Shown here one piece after another: positions 35,339-42,985 of a stretch of DNA of 64,000 nt. Position numbers and translations under genes: made by a program. Where the stretch lies: the NCBI GenBank assembly GCA_003209165.1, contig QCSL01000001.1, positions 62,001 through 126,000 of the forward strand, in the 5' to 3' direction. Each line of letters starts with the position of its first letter. The stretch's first letter is position 1. This stretch comes from Synechococcus sp. AG-670-B23. Its GTDB lineage: Bacteria > Cyanobacteriota > Cyanobacteriia > PCC-6307 > Cyanobiaceae. The notes under the pieces were generated by a model, which was given only the letters and a program-made list of their open reading frames with translations, had not been told where the DNA came from and made no database searches.

Positions 35339-35842
35339 ATGGCAGAAAATAAAGAATTGCTCTCGATAGTGAAGCCTTTCAACGATCCTTGTGCAGGTGA
35401 TTTGATAACGCCGGTTAATAGCAATATTGCGATCAAGTCGATTGTCAATGCACTTCCGATTTACCGAAAAGGAATTTCTATCAGAGCGCGTGGACTCCAG
35501 CTTGGCGCAGCATTTGGCTTTGTCTTATACGGCCCATTTACAATACTTGGGCCAATGCGTAACTCTGAATATTCAGAAATGATCGGACTCTTTTCTACTG
35601 TTGGTGGTATAACTATTCTTGCTACACTTTTTTATCTATACGGTCAAGCTGGAGGTAATTTTTATAAGCCGCCAGCCAATCCTACTGTTTCTAATCCACC
35701 AGAAGATTTATTTAGTCATGGAAGCTGGTCTGAATTTCAAAATTATTTCTGGTTAGGCGGACTATTAGGAAGTGTAGTTGCATGGTTTACATATACAAAT
35801 GAATTGGTGATCCAGCTAACCCGAATTAGCTTCGGCGCTTAG
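35339..35842 (+). CDS. Divergent photosystem I subunit XI (PsaL-like)
   Basis: 167 residues, the length of PsaL, the photosystem I subunit that joins monomers into trimers or tetramers. The recognisable blocks are IVKPFNDPCAGDLITPVNSN, NALPIYRKGISIRARGLQLG, YGPFTILGPMRNSEYSE and a last hydrophobic pair before the C-terminus, with two or three membrane helices. Ordinary PsaL has RGLExGxAHGY, whose Glu and His bind chlorophyll. Here Gln54 and Phe59 replace them (RGLQLGAAFGF). A 25-residue insertion follows the second helix. It sits in an integrase island between direct repeats, far from a psaI partner, so it is a second, transferred copy. Confidence 0.75.
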   Translation: MAENKELLSIVKPFNDPCAGDLITPVNSNIAIKSIVNALPIYRKGISIRARGLQLGAAFGFVLYGPFTILGPMRNSEYSEMIGLFSTVGGITILATLFYLYGQAGGNFYKPPANPTVSNPPEDLFSHGSWSEFQNYFWLGGLLGSVVAWFTYTNELVIQLTRISFGA

Positions 35843-35886
35843 ATAATTATTCTAGTGCGTATTTGTTAAAGAGTGATAAAAAAATG

Positions 35887-35911
35887 ACAAAAATCTTTCA
35901 ACCCTATTATC
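35887..35911 (+). repeat. Right copy of the 25-bp direct repeat
   Basis: Same as the left copy except for one base (T for G in the middle), again with an A-rich lead-in. It begins 44 bases after the PsaL-like stop. The two copies are 854 bases apart and enclose only that gene. Confidence 0.75.
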
Positions 35912-35941
35912 ATTAGAGCAGGAACGTGATTCGCCCCGTAT

Positions 35942-36196
35942 GGGTAGGTCTGATTCTCTGAAATAACGAGTGCTGCCTACCCTCATTATTGAGAATGACT
36001 GCTGGTCCAACTGTTTGTCTAACTGACAGGCAAGCTATAACTGGGTTTTTCCAGTCCTATGGAGACTGGATATTGCATTTAGACGCAGTTGCAGGGTCGA
36101 ACAGGCTCAACACCGCTATCACCTGCCGCTAATGGAGCAGAGGTGTAGCCGGACCAGACAGACGCTGATGTCACATACCTTTCTCAGGCATCTGTC
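35942..36196 (+). ncRNA. Candidate structured RNA region
   Basis: Four consecutive hairpins in a gene-free stretch: GGGTAGG-CCTACCC (35942-35982), CCAGTC-GACTGG (36051-36069), CACCT-AGGTG with an inner GC pair (about 36120-36145), and GACAGA-TCTGTC (36157-36196). They lie in a row on the same strand behind the PsaL-like gene. A series this regular is unusual for plain spacer DNA. No known RNA family is recognised. Confidence 0.4.
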
Positions 36197-36248
36197 GGGG
36201 TTTCCCTTTAACATTAACCACAGAACTATCAACTTGAACTAATTAGAA

Positions 36249-36425
36249 ATGAATTACTACTACAAGCCACAAGTAAAAAACAAAAATGGTGCAGCAACAG
36301 TGGACTACAAGTCACTGACTCAGCTTGCACTAGCCACGCGAGCCGCTGATCAGTAAAGTCTATTAGGTGCTAACCAATATGTGAATGATGCACTCGATGA
36401 AGATGGCGGCAAATGTGTATTATTA
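36249..36425 (+). pseudogene. Small ORF interrupted by a TAA
   Basis: ATG opens MNYYYKPQVKNKNGAATVDY, KSLTQLALATRAADQ, then TAA at codon 36. The same frame continues SLLGANQYVNDALDEDGGKC, VY and a second stop. The text on both sides is coherent, as in the interrupted helix-turn-helix frame 1.7 kb upstream. Function unknown. It may be expressed as the 35-residue form. Confidence 0.4.
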
Positions 36426-36441
36426 ATAACTAATTAATAAA

Positions 36442-36687
36442 TTAGGTTGCTTGCAAAGACTCAACTGTATTGCTTAATTCACCAATATCTCTCAAGCCTT
36501 CAACAGAGAACCAAGGAGAGTTCTCCCAGCTAAAACCTTCACCCATCGTGGAATCTGGAGCGGTGATGTACCAATGACAGGCAGTGTCAGGAACATCAAC
36601 GGCACACTTGCTCCAATCGGCCTCCCATTGTGGAACTTGAACCCACATCAGGGCAACAAACATCAAAGAGAAAATAGATTTCATCAT
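36442..36687 (-). CDS. Small secreted hypothetical protein, 81 aa
   Basis: A short signal-like start (MMKSIFSLMFVALMWVQVPQ) followed by a soluble mature part with two Cys (WSKCAVDVPDTACHWYITAP) and Trp-rich turns (FSWENSPWFSVEGLRD). The start overlaps the stop of the upstream membrane mini-gene by four bases. This pair looks like ordinary picocyanobacterial cell-envelope proteins and may already be native DNA rather than island DNA. Confidence 0.65.
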   Translation of the reverse strand: MMKSIFSLMFVALMWVQVPQWEADWSKCAVDVPDTACHWYITAPDSTMGEGFSWENSPWFSVEGLRDIGELSNTVESLQAT

Positions 36688-36881
36688 TTCTGATAAAGCT
36701 CCTCAAGCTTTTCACGACTGAAGTTGGCGTAGAGAACTTCTTCGCCTGGTTGGGGCGCTTCGGGATGGCGCTTGGTTGGCTTGTCCCAGCTTGTGTTGCG
36801 GATATTTGCCCACATCATTGCGAAAGCACCTCCTGCTATCACTGCGAAAAACAGGAAGTAGAGCGCTGCGAACCAGCCGTT
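36684..36881 (-). CDS. Single-helix membrane protein, 65 aa
   Basis: From the inner ATG: MNGWFAALYFLFFAVIAGGA then FAMMWANIRNTSWDK and a soluble, Pro-rich tail ending NFSREKLEELYQK. The first in-frame Met further upstream would add a Cys/Pro-rich leader that looks non-coding. The stop overlaps the start of the small secreted protein (ATGA), so the two form one unit. Confidence 0.65.
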   Translation of the reverse strand, partial: NGWFAALYFLFFAVIAGGAFAMMWANIRNTSWDKPTKRHPEAPQPGEEVLYANFSREKLEELYQK

Positions 36882-37438
36882 CATATTCGTATACGTTGCT
36901 TTACATTCATTAATATACACTACTACGTGGCTTTCCGGACTAAGCAGCCAAGGGTCGCCCGGCCACAGTGACTTTGGAGGAGCTGAACTACAAGGTTGAC
37001 CTTTCAAATTGGTTCCTCATCACCAATGAGGACTTTGAGGAGGTCACCTGATGGACAAATGCTTCAACAACGCTTCTCAGAGTGTGAGCCGAGTTCAGGC
37101 ACCCATCATCTCGAACAACTCCTTGTAGCAAGCACAGACTTCCTCATCGGTGAAGGCAGGCTGCATATTGAATTCGACGTCTGAACTATCTGCGGTTTTC
37201 CCTTAACCACTTCCACAGACAGCCTGCGCCCCATAAACAAATGAGTGTCAGGCCAACAGGGTGATCCTGCCAGCCGTAAAGGCAGATCACCCGAGCCAAG
37301 ACTGCCAACTCTCCAAGGCATCTCGTCTCACTCCCACCACTAGCTACGGATCATGAATCGCGACTGCACCGACCACCACAAGATTGATGGTCGGATTTGT
37401 CTAAGCCTTGTCCGACTTATGTCTAACTACTGTAATAG
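36882..37438. other. Right end of island: spacer with very small frames
   Basis: About 560 bases with only tiny candidates: a plus-strand GTG frame of 27 codons at 36968-37051 (VTLEELNYKVDLSNWFLITN) and a minus-strand ATG frame of 23 codons at 37095-37166 (MQPAFTDEEVCACYKELFEM). Both read like truncated protein ends, not full genes. A strong hairpin is listed separately. The island's right boundary probably lies here. Confidence 0.35.
37260..37291. repeat. Inverted repeat near island right end
   Basis: GGTGAT pairs with ATCACC and, after one bulged C, CTGCC with GGCAG around the nine-base loop AGCCGTAAA: an 11-bp stem. No T-run. It could be a recombination or regulatory element. Confidence 0.5.
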
Positions 37439-37891
37439 CTAAGAACCCTGTCCTGGAAAAATGGCATCAGGATGGTCTTCGACCGACCAATTTTCATTGA
37501 CACCACCGACGACAAGCTCCTCGATCTGAACCACGTCGGAATCCAGTTGACGCAAGGCATTAATCAAGACATCGATGGCGACACCATCCGACGTGCCGAG
37601 ATCCACCCAGCAACGTCCCCAGTCGTTCTGGTATTCCAATTGCCCCATGTTGTGCATCAGGGCGGGCATCGCCGACTCAGCCCCATCGTTCTCGTAGGCC
37701 ATCCAACTGAGATCGGAGCCTGCGTCATGAACCTGCAGGTTTTCTGCGTTGAACCCGCCCAAACGCCCGATCACATACCAGCTGTCTAAGACACCATCTA
37801 TGTAATTCCGCTCCCCCTGGCTGGGGGGTTCCGAGAAACGGATCCACAACCAGCAATTGAAGGGATCGACTTCACGAAAACGAATGTCCAT
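37439..37891 (-). CDS. DUF3531 family protein
   Basis: 150 residues starting MDIRFREVDPFNCWLWIRFS. The run VLDSWYVIGRLGGFNAENLQ agrees with my memory of DUF3531, a family of cyanobacteria and plastids with no settled function. The end is acidic. It follows the island and may originally have stood next to rsmE on the same strand. The gene is divergent from the ABC ATPase, with a 41-base gap. Confidence 0.75.
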   Translation of the reverse strand: MDIRFREVDPFNCWLWIRFSEPPSQGERNYIDGVLDSWYVIGRLGGFNAENLQVHDAGSDLSWMAYENDGAESAMPALMHNMGQLEYQNDWGRCWVDLGTSDGVAIDVLINALRQLDSDVVQIEELVVGGVNENWSVEDHPDAIFPGQGS

Positions 37892-37932
37892 GGGGCCATC
37901 GCGACACCCGCATCATCGTTCAAGCTGACCGC

Positions 37933-38571
37933 ATGCTCGAGCTATCTGGAATCACCTATGCACCTGCGACGGCTGGTGCCCCCATCCTCAACGGCGTTGG
38001 TTTTCAGACGCAAAAGGGACGGCCGCTGCTGATCGCTGGTGCCAGTGGATCTGGAAAGACATCGCTGCTGGAAATCATCAGCGGCTTGGCGTCAGCCACA
38101 ACCGGCAGCATCCGCTGGAACGGCAGCGCGATGAAACGGCGGCAGCTTCGCTGGCTTTGCGGCATCGTGTTTCAGTTCCCAGAGCGTCATTTCCTCGGGC
38201 TGAGCGTGGCTCAGGAACTGCGGCTGGGGCATCGCCGGCTTGGTCATGAGCGGGAACAGAGCGTGCTGGAACGCGTTGGTCTAAACAACATCTCTTCCAC
38301 AACGGCACCAGAACGGCTGAGCGGCGGGCAGCAACGGCGGCTCGCTCTTGCCGTGCAAATGCTCCGCGGCGCTGAAGTACTCCTTTTGGATGAACCCACC
38401 GCAGGTTTGGATTGGTCGGTGCGTCGCGATGTACTCGATCTGCTCGCCAGCCTGGCCCGCGAACAGGTGTTGGTTGTGGTCACCCATGAACCCGAGCTCT
38501 TTCAGGACTGGGATTGCCAACGCATGCGCTTGCAGGGCGGTCGGCTCAAACCGATGACTACATTGCCTTGA
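37933..38571 (+). CDS. ABC ATPase, energy-coupling-factor-like
   Basis: 212-residue ATPase with all motifs: Walker [14 protein letters not shown] near residue 36, the Q-loop [13 protein letters not shown], signature [14 protein letters not shown], Walker [14 protein letters not shown], and the switch His in [10 protein letters not shown]. The Q-loop with PERHF is characteristic of EcfA/CbiO-type ATPases of vitamin and metal importers. No membrane partner is encoded nearby, so the substrate is open. hslO starts 14 bases after the stop. Confidence 0.88.
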   Translation: MLELSGITYAPATAGAPILNGVGFQTQKGRPLLIAGASGSGKTSLLEIISGLASATTGSIRWNGSAMKRRQLRWLCGIVFQFPERHFLGLSVAQELRLGHRRLGHEREQSVLERVGLNNISSTTAPERLSGGQQRRLALAVQMLRGAEVLLLDEPTAGLDWSVRRDVLDLLASLAREQVLVVVTHEPELFQDWDCQRMRLQGGRLKPMTTLP

Positions 38572-38585
38572 GCTTTCGAGGGGAC

Positions 38586-39503
38586 ATGGCCGACCGGCTG
38601 GTTCGCGCAACCGCCGCTGCAGGCGGCATCCGGTTGGTGGCGGTGTCGACAACCAACATCGTGCGTGAGGCAAGGGAGCGACATGGGCTGTCGTTCCTCA
38701 CCAGCGTGATGCTCGGACGGGCCATGACGGCTGGACTGATGCTGGCCAGTTCGATGAAGGTGCGCCATGGCCGGGTGAATCTGCGTCTTGGCTCAGACGG
38801 ACCGATCAAGGGCTTGATGGTGGATGCCGGTCGCAACGGGACCGTTCGTGGCTACGTGGGAGAGCCGACACTTGAACTCGACCCGATTCAAAATGACACC
38901 GGGCATTTCAGCTTCAACTTCAAGGACGCTGCTGGTACCGGTTACCTCCACGTCATGCGTGACGACGGCAAGGGTGAGCCCTTTAACAGCACCGTTGAGC
39001 TTGTCAGCGGTGGCATTGGTGAGGATGTTGCCTCCTATCTGCTCCACTCCGAACAAACCCCTTCAGCCGTGTTTGTGGGAGAGCAAGTGAACAGTGCCGG
39101 CATCCACGCCAGCGGTGGCCTGCTGGTTCAAATCCTTCCCAAAGCAGCGGAAGAGCCCGCCCTGGTTGAGCTGATTGAGCAGCGTTGCCGCGAGATCACT
39201 GGGTTCAGTCAGCGTCTCGCTGAAAGTGGAGACCAACTTGAAGATCTGCTTCGGGACGTCTTCCCCGACCTTGATCCCAAGCCCCTCGACGACACCGAAG
39301 CCAGCCAGGAGCTTCGCTTCTTCTGCCCTTGCAGCCATGAACGAAGCATGGCAGCCCTGCTCCTGCTAGGCAGAGACGAGCTAATCGATATGCACGACAA
39401 AGATGATGGCGCGGAACTGACCTGCCACTTCTGCAACACCTGTTATGACGTAAGCGCTGAGGAACTACAAGAACTGATTGACGCACTGCCTGCGGCAGCC
39501 TGA
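38586..39503 (+). CDS. hslO: Redox-regulated chaperone Hsp33
   Basis: Holdase chaperone switched on by oxidation of a zinc-binding Cys tetrad. Its four cysteines are [11 protein letters not shown] (C-x-C) and CHFCNTCYD (C-x-x-C, with an additional Cys). The N-terminal domain is typical: [20 protein letters not shown] and [13 protein letters not shown]. The ATG giving [10 protein letters not shown] is chosen since the longer frame reads through the end of the ABC gene. 305 residues. Confidence 0.94.
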   Translation: MADRLVRATAAAGGIRLVAVSTTNIVREARERHGLSFLTSVMLGRAMTAGLMLASSMKVRHGRVNLRLGSDGPIKGLMVDAGRNGTVRGYVGEPTLELDPIQNDTGHFSFNFKDAAGTGYLHVMRDDGKGEPFNSTVELVSGGIGEDVASYLLHSEQTPSAVFVGEQVNSAGIHASGGLLVQILPKAAEEPALVELIEQRCREITGFSQRLAESGDQLEDLLRDVFPDLDPKPLDDTEASQELRFFCPCSHERSMAALLLLGRDELIDMHDKDDGAELTCHFCNTCYDVSAEELQELIDALPAAA

Positions 39504-39505
39504 AG

Positions 39506-40201
39506 TCAGGCCAGAAAAAGTGCTGCCGCCCAAAGCAGCAAAGCAGCAGGCAGGGCTTGGATCTGAAGAGGACTGAGTGCAAGCTGCTCTAAAGCAGTAG
39601 GAGAAAGCGCCAGGTTCAGCAAGGAGCCTGCCGCCAAGCCGATGCTGAGCACAAGCAATGACCATCCCAAAGAAGCCAGCGGGCGACGACCACGACGTAC
39701 CTGGCTGAGAAAGACGCCAATCGTGGACAGAGCAAGCACCAATTGAATGCTGCCGGCCGAAAGCACCAGCAGAGCAACGCCAATGATCCCTGCAATGATG
39801 CGCACGGAACGGCCCTGACCCTCCACTAGGGCCCAGTCGGGCTTGAGTCCAGAGAGGGACTGTGAAGGATCAGGCAGCTTGTTGCGGAGATTCGCGAACA
39901 CATTGCCCATCGGTGGCTGGGCTGGCACCAAAGGCATCGACCCCGCTGTCGCCTCTCGTTCCGATGCAGTTGCTGCAGCAGCGCTCACCTGACCCTGTTG
40001 GCGGTCACGCAAACGAGCCATCAAGACTGCATCGTAAGCCGCCTCAATCTTTGCTCTGGCCTGATCATCACCAGAAACCTCGGCCAGACAGCGCTCCTTG
40101 GCCGCTTGAACCTGATCAAAACCTGCATCGCGGCTCAAGCCGAGACGGGCAAATGGATCATCGGCGTTTGCATCGGGACCAGATTCACCCAGGGCTGCCA
40201 T
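39506..40201 (-). CDS. CPP1-like (DUF3353) membrane protein with J-like domain
   Basis: The N-terminal 70 residues form a J-domain-like unit (DDPFARLGLSRDAGFDQVQA then AKIEAAYDAVLMARL) without the HPD motif. A linker follows (PPMGNVFANLRNKLPDPSQS), then at least four membrane helices. Plant CPP1 is a chaperone-like protein protecting light-dependent protochlorophyllide reductase, so a link to chlorophyll synthesis is likely by family. 231 residues. Its end is two bases from the hslO stop, convergent. Confidence 0.82.
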   Translation of the reverse strand: MAALGESGPDANADDPFARLGLSRDAGFDQVQAAKERCLAEVSGDDQARAKIEAAYDAVLMARLRDRQQGQVSAAAATASEREATAGSMPLVPAQPPMGNVFANLRNKLPDPSQSLSGLKPDWALVEGQGRSVRIIAGIIGVALLVLSAGSIQLVLALSTIGVFLSQVRRGRRPLASLGWSLLVLSIGLAAGSLLNLALSPTALEQLALSPLQIQALPAALLLWAAALFLA

Positions 40202-40242
40202 TGCGTCGATCGGGTTCTTGATGTGAGCGTATCGGGGCCTGT

Positions 40243-40482
40243 TCAGAACAGGGGCGCACCGTGACGAAAACCCTCGCTTCGCTCAAGCCGGCTGCGGCAG
40301 CTGAGGGCATCTACACGGGTCATCCGGGACCGACGTTTGATCAGCGGCATCTGCGGAGGGAAGTGATATCCCTCGAGCATTTCCACTGATTCGTCATCGC
40401 CGCGAAAACACACGTATTCGGTGCCGCCGTCGTCGTTGTTTTTCAGCAGCCAGAACGTAATCACGGGAATTAGTTTCGTCAT
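40243..40482 (-). CDS. Hypothetical protein, 79 aa
   Basis: Soluble product (MTKLIPVITFWLLKNNDDGG, EYVCFRGDDESVEMLEGYHF), ending in an Arg/Ser-rich tail whose last third looks less protein-like. The N-terminal 55 residues seem genuine. No family recognised. Located between the CPP1-like gene and prfC on the same strand. Confidence 0.5.
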   Translation of the reverse strand: MTKLIPVITFWLLKNNDDGGTEYVCFRGDDESVEMLEGYHFPPQMPLIKRRSRMTRVDALSCRSRLERSEGFRHGAPLF

Positions 40483-40533
40483 ACGATTCTGGCGGTGGAG
40501 GCGAGGAGGTGTGGATGAAGAGATCAGCCATGC

Positions 40534-42180
40534 TTAAAGACTGATGGGCTCCACTCCACTCACCACAGGTGCAACACTGCTGAGTTCAAGCTCGGGATGG
40601 TCCTCCCGGAGTTGATTGAGATTCCACTCGTTTTTGAACAGCAAAACAGGTCGATTCCAGGCATCACGGACGGTTTTGCAGTTGAAGATCCGCCCGACCT
40701 TCTCGAGTTCAGCCCATCCGCCACTGATCCATCGGGCAACCTGAAAACCCATGGGTTCAAGCCTGGTTTCAACGCCGTATTCGCTTTCAAGCCGGTGCTG
40801 CACAACCTCAAGCTGGAGTTGTCCAACGGCCGCCAAGATCGGATCCCGCTTGCTCTCATCGATGTCGTAGAGGATCTGCACTGCCCCTTCTTCCCTCAGC
40901 TCATTGACCCCTTTGCGGAAATTCTTGAAGGCTGAGGGATTGGGGTTCCGCAGCCAACTAAAAATCTCCGGGCTGAAACAGGGAATCCCTTCGTATTCCA
41001 CTTTTGAGCCCACATAAAGGGTGTCGCCAATGGAAAACATCCCGGGATTGTTGAGACCAATCACATCACCCGGATAGGCGTCCTCCACCACGGCTCGGTC
41101 CTGACCGAACAGCTTTTGAGGACGTGAAAGACGGATCGCTTTGCCGGTGCGGGCATGCTTCACCGTCATGTCTTTTTCGAAACGGCCGCTGCAGATACGG
41201 ACGAAGGCCACCCGGTCGCGGTGCCTGGGGTCCATGTTGGCCTGAAGCTTGAACACAAAACCGCTGAAACCCTCTCTCAACGGGTCCACCAAACCGTCAC
41301 TACTGGATCGGGCGATCGGACGTTGCGCCATCTCGAGGAAGGCATCGAGGAACGGACGGACCCCAAAGTTGGTCATGGCGGAGCCGAAGAACACCGGGGT
41401 TAGCTCACCGGCATGGACCATCTCGATGTCCAGCTCGGCGCCAGCCGCTTCCAGGAACTCCATTTCTTCAATGGCCAGATCCAGGAGCTCCTCTTCCACC
41501 AGCTCTCGCAACGCAGGGTCGTCAAAGGAGAGGCGTTGTTCACTGGCCTGTTTTCCGCGTTCAGCGCGGCTGAACAAAACCACCTCTTTGGTGCGGCGAT
41601 CGATCACGCCACGGAATTGCTCGCCACTGCCGATGGGCCAGTTCACGGCCCAGGGGGTGAGGCCGAGTTCCGACTCAATTTCATCGAGCAGGGTGAGCGG
41701 TTCCCGCCCAGGGCGGTCCATCTTGTTGATGAAGGTAAAAATCGGGATCTCCCGCATGCGGCAGACCTCGAACAGCTTCCTGGTCTGAGGCTCCAGGCCC
41801 TTGGCGGCGTCCTCCAGCATTACGGCGTTGTCCGCGGCCGCCAGCGTGCGATAGGTGTCTTCGGAAAAATCCTGGTGACCTGGCGTGTCCAGGAGATTGA
41901 TCGTGATCGCGTTGTAATCAAACTGCAGCACCGTTGAGGTGATCGAGATCCCTCGCTGCTTCTCAAGTTCCATCCAGTCGGAGGTCACCTTGCGCTGCTC
42001 ACCCCGGGCTTTCACAGCACCGGCCTGCTGAATGGCACCGCCGTAGAGCAGCAACTTCTCGGTGAGTGTTGTTTTTCCCGCATCAGGGTGAGAAATGATC
42101 GCAAAGTTGCGACGGCGACTTACCGCCGAGGCCAGAACCTGGCCCAGATCGCCATCAGTGGTCGCTTGACTGCCGCTCAT
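40534..42180 (-). CDS. prfC: Peptide chain release factor 3
   Basis: Translational GTPase that removes RF1/RF2 from the ribosome after termination. G1 is [16 protein letters not shown]3 is [15 protein letters not shown]4 is [10 protein letters not shown], all intact, and the switch I region contains [13 protein letters not shown]. 548 residues matches the RF3 family and is longer than EF-Tu-type factors because of domains II and III. The gene ends just before a hypothetical and starts six bases after the methyltransferase stop. Confidence 0.96.
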   Translation of the reverse strand: MSGSQATTDGDLGQVLASAVSRRRNFAIISHPDAGKTTLTEKLLLYGGAIQQAGAVKARGEQRKVTSDWMELEKQRGISITSTVLQFDYNAITINLLDTPGHQDFSEDTYRTLAAADNAVMLEDAAKGLEPQTRKLFEVCRMREIPIFTFINKMDRPGREPLTLLDEIESELGLTPWAVNWPIGSGEQFRGVIDRRTKEVVLFSRAERGKQASEQRLSFDDPALRELVEEELLDLAIEEMEFLEAAGAELDIEMVHAGELTPVFFGSAMTNFGVRPFLDAFLEMAQRPIARSSSDGLVDPLREGFSGFVFKLQANMDPRHRDRVAFVRICSGRFEKDMTVKHARTGKAIRLSRPQKLFGQDRAVVEDAYPGDVIGLNNPGMFSIGDTLYVGSKVEYEGIPCFSPEIFSWLRNPNPSAFKNFRKGVNELREEGAVQILYDIDESKRDPILAAVGQLQLEVVQHRLESEYGVETRLEPMGFQVARWISGGWAELEKVGRIFNCKTVRDAWNRPVLLFKNEWNLNQLREDHPELELSSVAPVVSGVEPISL

Positions 42181-42186
42181 CGGATT

Positions 42187-42867
42187 TCAGGACTTCACCA
42201 AGCCTGACACCACCAGATAACGGTCGTCCTCTGCCAACACCGTCAACTGGTCGAGACCCAACTTGTGGAGCTCTGCAGTCACCTCCTGAGGTTCAAAGGC
42301 CGCAGCAAGGGAAGCAGCGAAGTCGTGCCGCAAAACCTCTGGTGCCCATTGCAGGTGTTTTAGCAGCAGCTGTTGGACCTCCGCATCGGAGTCCGGACGT
42401 CGCAGATCCCGATGCAACGTCCGACAACCTGGCGCCGCAAGCGCTTGAGTGACCTTCCAGAGCAGATCGGGTTGGTGAAGGTGATGCAGAAGGCTGTTAC
42501 TGACAATCAAATCGGCCTGCCCAAGCAGAGGACCTCGAAGAACCTCCTGAAGGGTCTGACAGAGGAACGACATCTCCAACTGCTGCTGCTGCGCCTGCTC
42601 CCGAGCCAAAGCCAACATGGATTCGGCACCGTCAATTCCGATGATTTGAGCCTTGGGGAAGAGTCCGGCCAGGCGAATAGTGATGTTGCCCGGGCCACAA
42701 CCCAGGTCCACTACAAGAGGATCGGGCGGCAAAGGTGATGTGGGTGCCAGCAGACGCTGGATTGCTTCGATGGTGGCTTGATCGCCAGAACTGAAGTCAG
42801 CATTGGCATAGGCCTGCACCTGCGCATCGCCGTTCATCAATTCAGGCTCCAGTCGCCGCCGCATCAT
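42187..42867 (-). CDS. Class I SAM-dependent methyltransferase
   Basis: Rossmann-type methyltransferase. The SAM-binding motif I is LVVDLGCGPGNITIRLAGLF, motif II is IIGIDGAESMLALA, and a later strand is ADLIVSNSLLHHLHQPDLLW. The start MMRRRLEPELMNGDAQVQAY is chosen because the longer frame runs through the divergent promoter region of nrdJ. Substrate unknown; the LLHHLHQP segment is frequent in small-molecule methyltransferases. Confidence 0.82.
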   Translation of the reverse strand: MMRRRLEPELMNGDAQVQAYANADFSSGDQATIEAIQRLLAPTSPLPPDPLVVDLGCGPGNITIRLAGLFPKAQIIGIDGAESMLALAREQAQQQQLEMSFLCQTLQEVLRGPLLGQADLIVSNSLLHHLHQPDLLWKVTQALAAPGCRTLHRDLRRPDSDAEVQQLLLKHLQWAPEVLRHDFAASLAAAFEPQEVTAELHKLGLDQLTVLAEDDRYLVVSGLVKS

Positions 42868-42985
42868 TTGCTGCCGATTTGGAGTCCAGTTTGAACGGGA
42901 CACTGTTGATGGTGGCAAAGAGACCTTGCTACCCCCATCTGTGGCGTTAGGGTTTCGATACTTGTCCTTTGCCCAAGCAGCGCAC

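Noticed and set aside
28633-37438. Complete prophage
   Set aside because: No capsid, portal, terminase, tail or lysis genes are recognisable in the island.
42868-42985. B12 riboswitch in front of nrdJ
   Set aside because: The 118-base divergent spacer is too short and has no recognisable B12 box.
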